From Chionis minor (lineage: Eukaryota; Chordata; Aves; Charadriiformes; Chionididae), in assembly GCA_013398295.1 (NCBI GenBank), contig VZSF01004752.1:204384-268383 (forward strand): a stretch of DNA of 64,000 nucleotides. The letters are read 5' to 3'. The position numbers and the translations under genes were made by a program. How positions within the stretch are numbered: position 1 is the first letter of the stretch; every line of letters begins with the position of its first letter. The notes under the pieces are model-generated. The model was given only the letters and a program-made list of their open reading frames with translations. It was not told the DNA's origin and did no database searches. Of this stretch, positions 44,781 to 59,100 are shown piece after piece.

Positions 44781-47700
44781 ATATGACATGAGATGCCCAC
44801 CTGCAGGGAATGATTTAAAAAGTATGGAAGGAGGCAGCATAGCGTGCAAATCCTGGGAATGATCTGGATTTCATGGGGGGCGGGGTGCCAGATCTCTCAC
44901 ATACCTCTGCAGTAGCACTCCCAGGCTGCAGTGGTATACGTTGCTCTGTGGTTTAGGGAAGGTATGCTCATGGACAAGACATGGAAATGGGATCAGCTGC
45001 TCTCTGTGGCTGTGGCAGCTTTTCCTTACACAAACAACGTGGCTCCACTGGGTCTTATATTCTTCATGAGAAAAAATTCGCATTTGTGTTTTACTGACCA
45101 TATATTGGTGTTTCAAGGTTTTTGTAATTTATATTTGCAGTGAGCTATGAAATGCTATGAGGGCAATGGCTACCCTAGGGTAGTTGTTGTTTTGTCTATT
45201 TGTCCGTCTATGCCAGATTCTCCTGTATAGTTTTTCTCTGCTGTTGCCATAATTACTGTGCCTCTGCATGGCTGCAGGCACTTGCAGGTAGTCTGCGAGT
45301 AAATGCTGCTATTCCACTTGTTAAAGCATAACATACTTTTGTAGAACGTTTTTAGCCCTGATTTTCCATTATTTTATTGATTTCATTGTGATACAGCTGG
45401 CTTTTTTCATTAAACATACTTAATGAAGCGCTTCGCAAGATAAAAAGGAAAAATTTGGTAGCTCAGAAAGCAGTTCAGATCTTGTTATCATTGCTTGAGG
45501 ACTGGAACAAGCTGATGCTATTTAGGGAGACTTCTCCATTCAAGGGCTCAAATGCTGCTTCAGGCATCCTGGGGTTTTCAGGAGAGGCAGGAAGGATAAG
45601 AAACTTCTGCAGTGTCACCTCTCACAGGCATGCCAGGCGCAAAGGAAGTGCAATTGTGCACAAGATGGCAATGTTCTCCACAAAAAGGGCCTTTCCTGAG
45701 TTCCTTGCTACAGTCTGCCTGAGTAGACACGCTACGGGCTTCAGCGAAATATCAACAGCAGCACTTCAGATGCGCGGTTCTGCTGTGTGCAGGACTGAAG
45801 CCTCTGGATACACACGGTGAGATACGCACACCAGCTGTATGGTCAAATACGGCTCACTGCAGGCACGTGTAAAGCTGTCCCACAGGTTTCTAACAGCTTT
45901 AGCTAAAGCACCAGAGTGCAGCTTGTTTTCCCTGCATTCCGGCCTGACTATCATTCGACATGAACGTGGTGTCTATAGCATCAACTTCACAAGACTGTTT
46001 TTCAGGAAGAATACATCTGTCACCGTATTGGTCACGGATAGCTGGCCATACACACTTTTGATTTCACCCATCACCACAGCTGCTGCCATCTTGTCCACAA
46101 AAACATCGCATCTAAATCAGTCTCCAGAAAGAGCTTGGATCCGAAGCCAGTAAAGGCTGAGGAACGGTCAGAGCATTTTTGCAGAGCAATCCCATCCCAG
46201 TGCCTGCGATATGTGAAAGCCTTCACAGGAATGAAGTGTGCCAGTTCCTCATTGTCATTCCTGGCTGAGGTAAGATCATATCCATGCCTTTCTCTAGGAT
46301 GGTCTACTTCTCTTTTGGAGAGATGCTTACATAAATAGATGGCTTACTGAGTGAGCTGCATGGGTTAAGCATTAGGACTCTCCTGATTTAGAGAGCAGAC
46401 AGCACCCTGGACCAGAGGCAGACACCTCTAGACTGAGAAAACTTTATTGAGTGAAGAAGCTGAGGGCTAGTATCTGTCGGTGGTGTTAAAAAAGACCCAG
46501 AAACTTAAAAACCAGAAAGTTTGTACTGGATATTGTATTGGTTTGAAAGAAGAATACTGATAAAATATTCATCCATATTGATTATGCAAATATGCGAGAG
46601 TCCCTTCACCGGTTTTCTGACCAGCCTCGGGAAAGTCCCTGGCTTGGCATTGCAGTTACCAGTCTGGGTGGGTGGCTGCCATGCCATCAGACAGAGAGCC
46701 TGGGAAGATGGATGAGAGCCTCTTTGCAGTCCCTGTGGACATCCGACACCTCGGTAGCTGCCGCTACGGAGCAGCAGCAGTCAGCCTCCTCATAGCTCAG
46801 CCACGGGCCAGGATGTTGCCACACAGCTGCCACTGATGCCTCTCCCCGCTGCAGCTCTGCTCCCTTGCCTACCTGTGTGAAGGCACCAGAGAGGGCTTCT
46901 CGGGAGAGCAGCAGAACTTGTCATCTCCACTAGCAGAAACTAGTTTCTAGACTTGGTGAGGGCACATCTAGACACAGCCCTATATGATGCTCGGTAGTTT
47001 CCAAATCAGAGCCGGCCTCTGGATGGGCACACTGAGGAAAGGCCAAAGAGGACCTGCCTAGAACTATGGGAGCACACAGAATCCAAAGTACCCATTAATA
47101 AAGAGAATGGCAGGGTGGACATCTCTCCTTACGTTCAAGGAGGATGCGTGGTCTCTCAAGTCTTAGGATCTAATGCTGTGCTTTGCAAAGCTGTAGCACT
47201 GTTCTGTGAGATATAAGGATCCTGTGTCTTCGTGGACTCCTTACTACTTGAAACATGGATGGTCACTCAGGACAGAACAGAAAAGACATTTTACCAAGCA
47301 AGAAGTGAAATTCCTTGAGATGGACTGGCCACTGGGCAGTGTGCCGTCTCCCTCAGAGTCCTGCCCAGGTGGGATTCTGCAGCTGAGAGAAAACTAAACC
47401 GCAGTAGCCACAATCCACAATTTACACATCTCACAGGGAGTGGAAGGGCTCTCCAAGGGCACGTACATAGCATGGGTGTGCGCAGTGGGCCAGGAAATTT
47501 CTTGGTTCAGGTACATGTGGTGCCCATAGGAGCCTACTGCCTGTGCCCATGGGCAGAGCACCCCGTACATCTCTATTCCTGTTACGTGACTGACATTCCG
47601 TTATTAGAACCTCCATAGAGCTTTTCAAACCTTAAATAACCCAGCCTCATAATCACTCTGGGAGGTAATTAAGCCGACCGGTTATCAACAGTGGAACTGA

Positions 47701-49616
47701 AATGTGGAGTTGGGATCTTGATTTTGGTTGAGATAGCCTTTTCTTTTGCAGGCCAGGTCATGAAGCATTCATACAAGTGCTGTGGACCCAGATTTCTGCT
47801 TCTGACATGGCTCAGCATCAGAACTTGAGTTAGATGTTTAGGAAGCTCCAATTTCCCAGACCTGTTCTCAGACCATCTTCCCATAAAACAGAATCCCAAT
47901 GTATCTTGTTAGAAAAATGAACAGAATGGGATGTTTGAAAAAAATCTAAACAGTACCTAGATCATGGTAATTTGGAGAACGTCACAGGCATGTCTCTGTG
48001 TCTCAGAGCAATGCTAGTGTCTTTGTATCAGGTTTTAGCCTAATCTGTGATGGACTGAACTTTTTTTCTTTTTACCATGGCAACCTCACTATGGTGATTT
48101 CAGGGCTAGGGAGCTTTATATTTATCTTGACCAGCATGAAGAAGTCTGAGCCTCATTAACTGAGGAAGGTGGATGGATAGCATATGGAACACACCGCACA
48201 CGAAACGGCACTTCCCTTCCCAGGGCAACTGGGTCATTCGTATTATCTACACGCGCTGCAAGTTTCCTTTTGGAAATAGTGAGTTGCTAACTGTTCTCTC
48301 TGTCCCAAGGGAAAAAAATCCAGACAGATGGCTTCAGAGAAACCTTGCATCTTTAAGGGAAGGTATCCTCCTGGAACAATAATTAATGCTGGCGGGATTT
48401 TTTTTTTTTTTTGAGAAACTTGGAAACAATTCAGTATCACCAGAGGGCATTAACACAGAGCCTAGCAGAGGACAGAGAAAGATAAAGAGGGGAAAAAATA
48501 GCTATCGCAAAACAGTGATCCTATTAAAATGACATTGAAGAATTCTATTAGTGCTCTTTGCCCCCTCGCCTGCCTGCCTTCGAAGATTTGAGGTGAAACA
48601 CAAGTGCTTGTCAGTCAGACAAAGCCTACTAATAATCTCTGCTAAAAGGTGACATTCACGCATTGCAGAGGGACACATGGGGCTCCGGGCTGACTACCTC
48701 AGGAGTTTGCCAGCTGAAAAGCCGCATCTGGCTGTGGGTGCCGATACCACCGAAGGGTGGTGAGGCAGATGTGGGCTTGGGCTGCTCATCCACCTGGAGC
48801 CTCAGTAGCTCCACTGTGGCAATGTTGCCTCCATGGGGATGAAGGCTGGTGCTATGCAGACTTCGCATCAGGACTCTGGAGCGCTGGGCAAGTGGGGTGG
48901 TTGTCATCTTCACTACAGCCCATCTGAAACGCCTTGCTGTGCTGCTTTCCAAGGGTCCCTAGTAAAATCTCATCCATGTTTAAATACCGTTGTTTGAGCT
49001 TTGGATGTGTTGAACCTTGTTGTTGGTGACCATGGTGATAAGCATGCAAGTATAGGGGGAAGAAAAGCTAGATCCTAAGCTAGACCTCTTAAAAAGTAAC
49101 TACTACTTTAGATGTGCTGCTTAGTCTGGTACTGTGTCCTATATCCCAAGGTTCCCCAAAATAGTGGTGATTTTGGGAGCCACGAAAACTGGGGCTAAAG
49201 ACTGCTCTCTACACAAGATATCTGAGAAAATGCAAGACCTCTTTCCCCACTAGCAGCTAAACCTTCTTATTTTCACTTCCTGAACTTGTTCTGACAGAAT
49301 GTTTCAGCAAATGTCTATTTATGCAGGAGTAGCTAGTGCACTGTGCACAGGATTAAGAATGTGTTCTGTTCTTAGCCACATTCAAAATAAGTTTTGGGTT
49401 CTATTAATTTCTCTCTCACTCCCAGTTTTTTAGTAAGAAAACCTATTTGGATCAGGATCAAAGGGATAGTTCATAGCTCTTTGTATAAGAGTAGATTCTC
49501 TTTTACCTTTGGAAACTACTAAACGTGGCACAGAGAACTCCATCCTGAACAAATATGTGTCTTCTCTACTCAGCAGAAATAATGTGTCGGCTGGAGTACT
49601 TCGTGAAGCGTTGGGT
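44781..49616. other. Intergenic, no supported gene
   Basis: Unique-looking sequence with only short ORFs. A T-run at 48399-48412. No repeat family or gene recognised. Confidence 0.5.
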
Positions 49617-50141
49617 GCTGCATTCCCAGAGAGGTATGGACCAGCTGGAGTGACTCCAAAAGGGAGCTGCAGGAAGGATCAGAGGGCTGGAAATCACAAC
49701 CTAGCAGGAAGACTAACTGCACTGGGGTTGCTTTGTTTAAAGGGGAGAAAATTAAGGATGGGGGAAGGGACAATGATAGTATTCCTCAAATATGTGAAGG
49801 ACTGCTGCTGAGAGAGAAGGAAAAAATTCTTCTCCATGGTGGAAAGCAAAAGAGATAATGGGTTCAAACTGCAGCAAATATGACTTAAGTTAGGCATTAT
49901 GAAAAAGCTTTCTAACAGGAAGAAAAATGAAGCCTTGGACAGGATTATGTGAAGAGACATGTTACAGACCCCACTGGAAGTCTTTGAAAGTTCGAAGTGT
50001 TCAAGGCCAGGTTGGATGAGGCTTTGAGCTACCAGGTCTAGTGGGAGGTGTTGTGCCCATGGCAGGGGGGTTGAAAATAGAGGATCTTTAAGGTCCCTTC
50101 CAACCTAAACCATTCTATGATTCTATGATTCTATGAAACCA
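49617..50141 (+). mobile_element. CR1 LINE 3' fragment
   Basis: The left part (gagaggtatggaccagctggagtg, gatcagagggctgg, ggttcaaactgcagcaaa, aaaagctttctaac) is degraded CR1 coding-end and 3' UTR text. The right part from ~49995 is the well-kept tail gtgttcaaggccaggttggatgaggc...ggtcccttccaacc, with three ATTCTATG repeats at 50112-50137. It may be one element or a younger tail inserted in an older copy. Confidence 0.85.
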
Positions 50142-53100
50142 AATTAAACAACTGTTCCTCTTGGGCAAAGGAAAGGAACAGATGACCTTGTGAGTTAAAG
50201 GGACTATTATGACATTTTAGAGGAAAGTAATTCACCTGCAAATTCAGCTACTGGTAAAGAGGCGAGTTGAAAAAAAAAAAAGAATAAAGTTTTTATTAAT
50301 GCTTTTCTACATCTTAAAACATTTTAAAGTCATCCTTTCAAGCCTCCTAAGATTTACTGGGTATATCAGTATTGAAACATTAGAAGGTGACACAAAATTG
50401 ATAAAATGTAAAGGGGAGATGTTTATAAGGTTCAGTACTGGACTGCACTTGGCAGGTCTGAGCCACTGATTTACCCAGGGGCACTTGGAGCAGTATTGCT
50501 CTCCAGAAAGCTCATCTCTTTCCAGATCATTCAAGTGAGGAAGGCAGATTTCCCTCCTGTCTTCTTCAAGGGGCCTGGCGCTGCCAAATGTGGTTGGGAG
50601 AGTATTATCGGGGCAATCCAGGAAGGAGAATTACACCTGCCCTAAACGGTGACTGAGCACTGAGCTCGGTATGTAAGAGGATGGAAATGGGAAGAGGCGA
50701 TAAGAAGATTGCCAAGTTGGCCACTGCAGCCCAACACACGCTGGCAAGCTGCTTCCCCTGCCTCTCTGCTGCGACCTCTCAATCACCCTTGGTGCAGCCC
50801 TGGTCATGCTCTGCCAAATAGGATTACGGTCCAGCAGAGGGAGAATTTACACATTCCATAGGACTTGATGAAATAGCAATTGGTAAGGACGCACTACGGG
50901 ATTATCTGGGAAAAATCCATATATATTAGGGGAAGAGGGGGTGGCTGGGTGGGAAAAGGAGAGCTACAACCCCTGTTTGGTTGGCTTTAAGCCCAAGCAA
51001 CTGGCGCCTGCGTGCAGGGAGTCCTCTCGCAAGCTTTGTGCTTGTTAGAATTTAGTTGCTTGCTGATTGTGCTGCTGGCCAGCTGGTGTAAATAGACATG
51101 ATCCCTCATTAATGCAGAAGCTTATGTGAGACCAGCTCCAACGAATAATTTCAATAGTGTCTGAATACTCTGGTCCAAGTTTCCTTACACCAGAATGCCA
51201 TTTTATTAACATATCTAATGGAAAAAAATCAGGAAGAATTCTGTCTGGGAACTGTCTCCCCACCCTCTAGGTATTTTTAAAAGTAGGTCTGTGAGTTAGA
51301 GAGTATTTATGGCCTGAAACTACGTGGAAATGCATTTGGAGACACATCACCAGTCAAGAGATCAGAGGGCCAATGGCCACTATTAATTACCTTGCAGCCA
51401 GGCAGGAGCTGAAAAGCTACCCTTCGGCCTCACTCAGCTGGAGAGAGCTCAGCACAGCTGTAAACCGCTGTAAACAGCTGTCAGAGAAGGAGAAAGCTGC
51501 ACCTACCTTTTGCTTTTTGCCTTGTGCGGAGAAAAAAAGAGGAAAGGAAAAAATCAGCTTGCAGGAAGCTATGTGCAGATTACTTCTCTCCCTCTTCTGA
51601 AGCGAGACATCAGTCTTCTTTTGTGCAAGATGCAAGCCGCGTGTTGAGACACCTTGTGATTATAAACTCTCCTCAGCAAAATTATTGAGGGTCAAAGAAT
51701 TTGGGGACTCGTGGGATGATCTGATTGGCAGGACAATTAGGTACTGACTGTGTTCTTTCATTTCTGTTGGAAACCTGGTGTAATTACAGCTCCTGCCTCT
51801 GGCCTGTGCAATGCTGGAGGTCAGATGAGGTGATGAGGAGACTCCCTCTGGCCGTAAAAATCTATTAACCTCGCTTTGCACCATGCGTGGCTCAGGCGCA
51901 CAGAAATTCAATACCTGTCCACCATCCGAAAACTCCCTTGTCAAGGGGGAAGAAACAGAAGTATCGATGTGAGCAGGATTTCTCTCCATTTTCCTCTTTG
52001 AAATTGCTGGAGAGAAGCTCCCAGGTGAGGGGTTCAGGTCCAAGGTGGGACTGGGTTTTGGAGGCTCTGCGACAGGCGTAGCTAAGCTGGGAGCTGTGGT
52101 AGGAGCTGGCCCCTCGGCTGGGGTTCACTGCAGAGCTGCTCAGCAAGCGGTGGACATTGGTGACGGAGGTGGGCCACAGGGATTCCCATGCTCGCGGAAG
52201 GTGCTTCTTCCCTTATCTAGTGGAGATGGGAAAGGAAAATCTGGTGGAGGCTTGCTATGCTTTCTTATAAACGGAAAGCTCTCGAGCACTGGAAATTAGG
52301 CTGCCCCAGAAACGGACCAGAAAACCACCATACTCCAGAGACCATAATCTTTATTTTTGCACATATAGGGCATATGGATTTTTTTGAGTGAAAATCCTAC
52401 TTATTTATCAGCTTACTTAGGAGGTGGTTTGGGGAGAAAGGGGCTAGTGAGGGCTTCTAGTTAATTTGGTAATTTGCCTTACTGAGTGGGAGATTCATTT
52501 GCCTTAAGTTAGGTATCTGAAGGTAAAAATGTCCAAGCCTGAACCAGACAGCCTTTTACTCCCTTTGTAACTGGTAGAAAAAACAGAGGAGATGGTGAGG
52601 GCAGATCAGACCACTCACCCTCTGGAGACGCCCGTTTCCCTGCATCATCTATAAAATAAGTGACCATTTCAGGCTTTGACACCTGGCTTACAGCAATCCA
52701 AAGTCAGGTGAGATTCGCAGCAGCCATCAGAGTAAAGCTGCAATGCTTTGCACAGATGATGTAAATAGCACTAGAGAAAAAAAGTGCCACCTAATAATCA
52801 ATCATTAGCTTAATTAACTCCAAGCTATGAAGTCAGACAATTCCAACTGGAGGCCAAATCCAGGCTGTGGGCTGATTCCAACTGGCTTCTCTCTGCTTCT
52901 GCTGTAGCTACGTGGTGGGACGGGCGGCAATGGGGAGCAGCTGTTGGTGCCCTGGGTGAAGTCCAGCAGTTCCTAATGCCTCCTACAGTGCCGCACGCAG
53001 CCAAACCCTCAGCCCGGGGAGGTGCTGTGTCCACATGGCTCACAAGGGGAGTCTCCAAACGGGCATCTGGGCTCCAGGAACACAAAACAAAGCTTGGACC

Positions 53101-56100
53101 ACCCCGTGAATTAAATCATTCTTCTTGGCCAGAAAGAGACTTAGGAAAGTAAACATCTTGAAGCTTGTATTGCACAGCCCTGCTTTCGAAAGCCCAAATT
53201 AAGTGCTTGGCTGTGCAGCCTGTGCTGAGAGGTAGCGTTTGTGCAGTTGGGGTTCATGCAATTCCCTTTGGAGGAATTTTCACAAAGAAAACAGGACTTT
53301 GTGTTTCCTGACATTTGCTTTAACTGAAAGGCATTGTGAGGACTTTTACAGAATACCAATTAGACTCACAGGTTAGCAAGCGAGAGCTGTGTACTTCGTG
53401 TTGGCCGAGGTCACTGCACAGCAGAAAAAAAGATCAGAGCTATTCACAAACAGCCTATCCCAGAGCTGAAAAATCTGATTTCTCCACTTTAGCCAGATGA
53501 GGGTTGTTAGCAGAAGCAGCATCTTTCCTTATACCAGCTGATCCAGTTAGGAAAGAGTAGACTAGCTGCTGAGCTGTGAGCAAGGTTTAAAACAGAACCT
53601 GGCAAACAGAAGACAGGCTTCTGCTCCCAGGGGCTCCTCTGGGCTTCTCTTTCAGCTCTATTAGCTGGTCTGGGAATAAATATCACCTCACAATAAATCA
53701 TGACTTACTTCTGTGTCTGCAATCATCACAGCTACTGCAATGTTGCTCTTAATTCCTATCACCATTCAATAATAGTGAGCTCCCTCTTAAAATATCCTCA
53801 TGAAGTTTGGCACTTTTGTGTTTGTAAACAGTGTTGTCATTTTAAGTTTTACAGGCGCTGCCTGTTAATGCCAGGCCCGCTGGTGCCATGGGATGGGTTG
53901 TGGTCTCAGATCACCAGGGAAAGCCCAGCTGCCCTGTCCTGGGCTCGGGGAGAGCTGGGCACTCCAACAGGTCCTGGTATAGCCTGTAGGTGACATTTTA
54001 TGGAGGCAAAGCAAACTTTTATCCCATAGAAACCTTTCCCTATCCTTCCCCTGTCTTGAGAAAGCGATGGAGTAAAGCATACCCTGTGTGCTGAAGCTCC
54101 TCTCCTCCCTTGCTACCGCACAGCAAACACACCTGGTGGGGGATTGACACTCACAGCACCAAGCAGGAGGACAAGAGCGAGTTCTTGAGGCAGAGCCAGG
54201 ACTCACTGGGAGACACACACCACCACTTTGAGCTACAGGAGGGGCAGACCATCCCCTAATGTTCCTGTTCCTGCCTGACTACAGCTTCTCTGTCACCTAA
54301 TTGCCCTTTCTGGCCAAATGCAAGGTTAATCTTCTGGAGCAGGAGGCTTGCTTGGGCCACCTAGTCTCACAATGTCAGGGTGAAAGAAGAGAGGTAAGCG
54401 AGTGGTGGACTGCTCTCGTTTCTCTCGAAGCGCAGCCGGAGTTGTTTCATGAAGAGACCCAGAGGCATGTCCTCCTGTTGTCTGGGGGCTATTTCCAGAG
54501 TGAGCCAGTGAAAACACGCATGAGGAGAAGCACACTGTGATGTTATAGCGCATCTTCCCAGTGGTGTGCAGCAGGAAAAACATACCTTTCGTATGGCAGT
54601 AGTACACAGTGTTTAACAAAAATATATAAAGTAAAGCCAAGGTAAATTGAAACTATTTCTTCTCAATTTTTACTCATGTTCTTCTGATCCAGAAGACAGG
54701 TTTACTTGCTGTCTCTCTCTGGTGTGAAACAAAGGGAATATCTCTAATAGTGATACAGCCAAACACAACAGAATTTAGCCACCTACACAGCTTTAATCAG
54801 AACATCTTTCACTGCTCATAAGGGGAATTTATCCAAGTAACCGCTTTTAAATTGACCACGCTAATGTTTCTGGGATAAGATCGCCATCATTTCTCGGCAT
54901 TTGTCTCCATCTGTCACATTAACCTTCCTCTGTTTCGTCTCTTCTAAACGCCAGCTAACCAGGCTCAGAGGTAGCCACGACCTGGCCAGGACGGCCTTGA
55001 AGTAGTGCAGCTCTTTTCCTATTACCTGGCTTGGCACATGTGCATCAGGCAACACCTACGTGGCAGCTGAGATGGAAGCCCGTGAAACGTTCCCCAATTA
55101 ATCTGTCCCTTGAACAGAAGAATAGTGAAAAATATCATTCTTCTTCATGGATGTAGTCCTCTCACAGCTGTACTAAGCCCCAGTCCTGTAACTCCTCACC
55201 AGCGTGTATCATCACTCTTTAACATTTCTGTTTCTATGCAGCATAATCATGTAGGCAACCTCTGTGCTGCAGACAACAGAGCATTAGATATCAATGGCTG
55301 GCCCTAAAGCCAAGTGGCTCACGGGGTACAAGTGGCTACTATACAAATATACAATTTCCATTCTGAAAGTCTGCTTATCTTCACTTCACACAAGCTGAAG
55401 GAGAGGGTAGCTGCTATCTTTTAGAAATTTTAGTCCACATGGTCCTTAGTTTAAGTAAATTGTTTGAAGAAATAGTTGCTCTACTCAGGAGGATGAGAGG
55501 CATAGTGTATAGGTGTAGCATGTAGTATCAAACTTCTCATTGAAATCATTATTAAAAGAACAGAAGAGGAAGAGTTCATCATCAATTAATGATGGTACTG
55601 TCTCAAAACAATATTTGGAAAGCGCCTATAGACACGCGCACATGCATGCACACATCGTCTGGTTCATGACCCGCTCTTTCTTAAGTTCTCTGGGCACTAC
55701 ATGCAAAGTGGAATCCTTATTTCTTTAAATAACTCATTTCTTCCTCTTTCAATGAACTTACTCATGCTCTTTGAACTTCAAGGTAGAAAAATCAAAGGCA
55801 GTCACTGTGTCTCTTAGGAGTTCTTGACCTACTTTGTACTGATCAGTTCTCATCTCCTACAAAAATGTGGAAACTGTGTCAGAAGGATTTACACAATAAG
55901 CTGTCAAGAATGTTTCTTCTTTTAACTTTATGCATTTCAAGGAAAGGAACCTGAAAGGAATACGCACAAGCTTTAGGTGCAATTGTAAGAAAAGTCTCTG
56001 TGCCAACAGATAATGTAAAAGATACCTCTGTGGGCTCAAGAGGCTACTTGAATGAGCTGTCAAGTATAATTCAGAAAAATGTCTCTAAATTCTTTCATGT

Positions 56101-59100
56101 TGGCAGTAAAATCAGAACTATTGCAGAGAGATTTTGTTGGCAGAGAAAGGGCAAATTTGAAAACTTGGGGAAGGGGTGGAAAACAAAAAAAATTGCCCAC
56201 TTGAAGAAAAAATTCCACTAATCAGTCATTTCTCAACGGTGTGAGATAAAGGCTCACAATAAAATGTAATGATACATTACGAACATAGAACTTCATATTT
56301 TTAATGTTTTGGCAAACAATCAGCAGTCTCATTAGGTACTGGTTAGACCACCCCTCAACCTGGCAAATGCCCATTAAATCAGCAGTCCAGGACACTGCTA
56401 TACAGAAAGTGGAACAAAATAAGGTTTCTTTGTGAAATAGCCTTTGAATTCTCTCCAAAATCATGAAGGAAAACTAGCTACCTTTACAGTCTTGTTCTGC
56501 CCCCACTCCTCCCCCTTCTCTCTGGGACTTCCTTACCAATGGGAATTTCTCCCCCAGGCAGGCTCTGAGGACCATATCCAGGAGTGCAATAAGATATGAA
56601 ATGACCATCTTAGAGCTTGGGGTTGGTGAATAAATGGCCTTCTGAAAAAGTGGCACCTTGCAAGAATAACAAAGGATTTTGCTCGGTGTCATTAGGGGTC
56701 AGCCTCGTGGTTGTCACTGTGCCCCCAGGCACAAGTTGGTCACATCAGGCAGCGCCGGTCACTCCTGTAAGGCTTGCACCATTCTGTGCTAAAACGTGTA
56801 ACAAACAACATGCAGTGCATTTGTTGCTTGGAAATGCTCTTGCCTCTGGTAGCAAGGACATCCCTGCATGGGTAGTGATGTAAGTGTGTTGAGTCCTGCC
56901 ATTAAAACACCACTAGCTTTTTTGAATACAAATAAATTAATTTTTGTCACGTCCAATAAGAGGTTCAGTATCTTTTTGTGCCAGTACCCCCGTGGCCACG
57001 TGTGTGTGTACTCATATATGCACGTAAATGTGGCTGCTTTTTCACAAGCCATTACTGTGGAAACTGCACACCTGTATCTCTATGTCTCACTTAAGCACTT
57101 TGTGGGGACAAAAGCAAGGCAAACCTGCATCATTACTGTAATCCATCTGGTACTTTTCCATTGAGCACTGCCAGAAAAATGCCTCCAGTTCACGGGCAGA
57201 GCTTTTCTCAGACTATATGGAAGAAAGTCTGCCTGTAAGAGAAAAAACTGATTTAAAGGATGTTGGATCCTTCAGTGACAATCAACTTAAAGCTTACTGC
57301 GGCAGTGGCATTGTCAGACAAGTAAACGGCACCAAATGTGACGCTGATCTCACGTTGCTCCTTCAAAAGAAAAGTGACTTGTCCTGGGCACAGGAGGATT
57401 TAATTGCCCCATGTGGCAATTTGACAGTAGGTTCCCTGAATAGCTTGGTTTAGCAGCTCAAGCAGTAGAGCAGTTGCTCCATGAGGCTACACGGGTTTTC
57501 CGAGCCCAGAGTTTGGCAGGGCTTTGATCCAGGCTTCCTTCTCATGGTGTCCTCAGCCTCGCATCTCCTGCCCCTGTAGCTGCTACTGGGGCTCAGTTTG
57601 GATCTTGCTCCTTTCTTCAGATTCTTCCTCCAATTTGGAGGTGATGCGCAGGGATGAGAGGGACTATGCTGTGCCTCCAAAGCCTGTTTGCCATGAGCTC
57701 CTTCTGGAGCTGGAGCTGGACCCCATGCCAGGAAAGGAGGTGTGTGACCCAGGCTGACCTTCCTCCCAGCCGGCGTGATGCCCTCTCCTTCCCTGCAGCC
57801 AGTCTCCTCCGTCGACTCTTGGAAAGACCACGGCCACTTCTCTGGAAGAAAAACGGATGTGATAGGCAACTTCCATTTAAAGCCTGCTTGTGGGAATGCT
57901 TTTCATCAGCATGGTGTTGTAAATGCAGACGGACACGTTCCTGTGTGTGCAGACAAATGTATCACACTGCTGCGTTGTTCTGAGCAGAGCTATTAAAATA
58001 AGGGGATTTTGATACATATTCACCACCATACATTAAACCTAAAGCCTGCTAGAGCCATCTCCTCTCCATTTTGTGCGTGTGCCAGCAGTAACCAGGTAAC
58101 AGTAAACTGATTTACATTCTGGAGCGATTATCCGCAGAGATGCACTCCATTAAATGGGCGGACGGTGGCTTACTTCTCATAATCCATGGTGACATACTGG
58201 AAATGAAAGTGACAAAAATTATAGATAGCTTTTTGGCTGAAGATGCAAAAGAAAAGGCATGGAGGAAAGAGAGAGGCCCAGGGGCTTGCTCCTGCCAAAC
58301 GCCGAGCCAGGCTGCGATGTGCTGAGTGCCCTGATTTCCACTTGAGGGCTGTGAAAGGAGGGTACCGAACCCCTCAGAGGAGTGCAGGATGGAGCTCCCG
58401 TTTGGGAAGTAAACATTCATTTATTTCCAAATATCATTTTCTGCAGTTCAAAGAACATTAAGCCAAGTGCAACCTTTGAATGTGCTACTTTTCAAGTACT
58501 TTTCTATTTTTCATGAAGGAACATCTATGAATGTGTGTACCCCAGCGTGTATTTTAGGATTTAGCTCAACACAGGCTTAGCTTGAAAAACAAGCCATTAC
58601 TGACCCAAAGATCATGAAGGCAAGTAATGAAGACTGAGATGGATGAAATTAATAGAAAGTGTTGAAAAGAACCTCAGATGCCTGAAATTTGTATTAGGCT
58701 GCATTTTTTTAAAGCCACAGGACACTTGAATAGAGATAAACACTCAAACTGGGTCAGCTCACATGCATTCAACAATTCCACATCTTTTCTCAGCGGACGC
58801 TTCTTGGGTCACAGAGCGTAATGCTGCACAGTTAAATAAATAAATCGGGCTATCATTTGTGTCTCCACATTTCTGAGGTCAATTGTGGGCACTCTGGGGC
58901 CTTTGGGATTCCCGGAAGAGCCATGGTTGAATCCAAGGATACCTGAAAAATTGTTTTACTTAAAATGAGCGCCCTAAAAAAAGACTTAAATCAGACGCAT
59001 GTCAAGACAGCCTTTAAAATCAGAAGTATAAAAATAAACCCCTACAGACTTGCCTTAAAAGATAGTTCCGAACTCAACAACTCTGAGTTCTAATAAATGC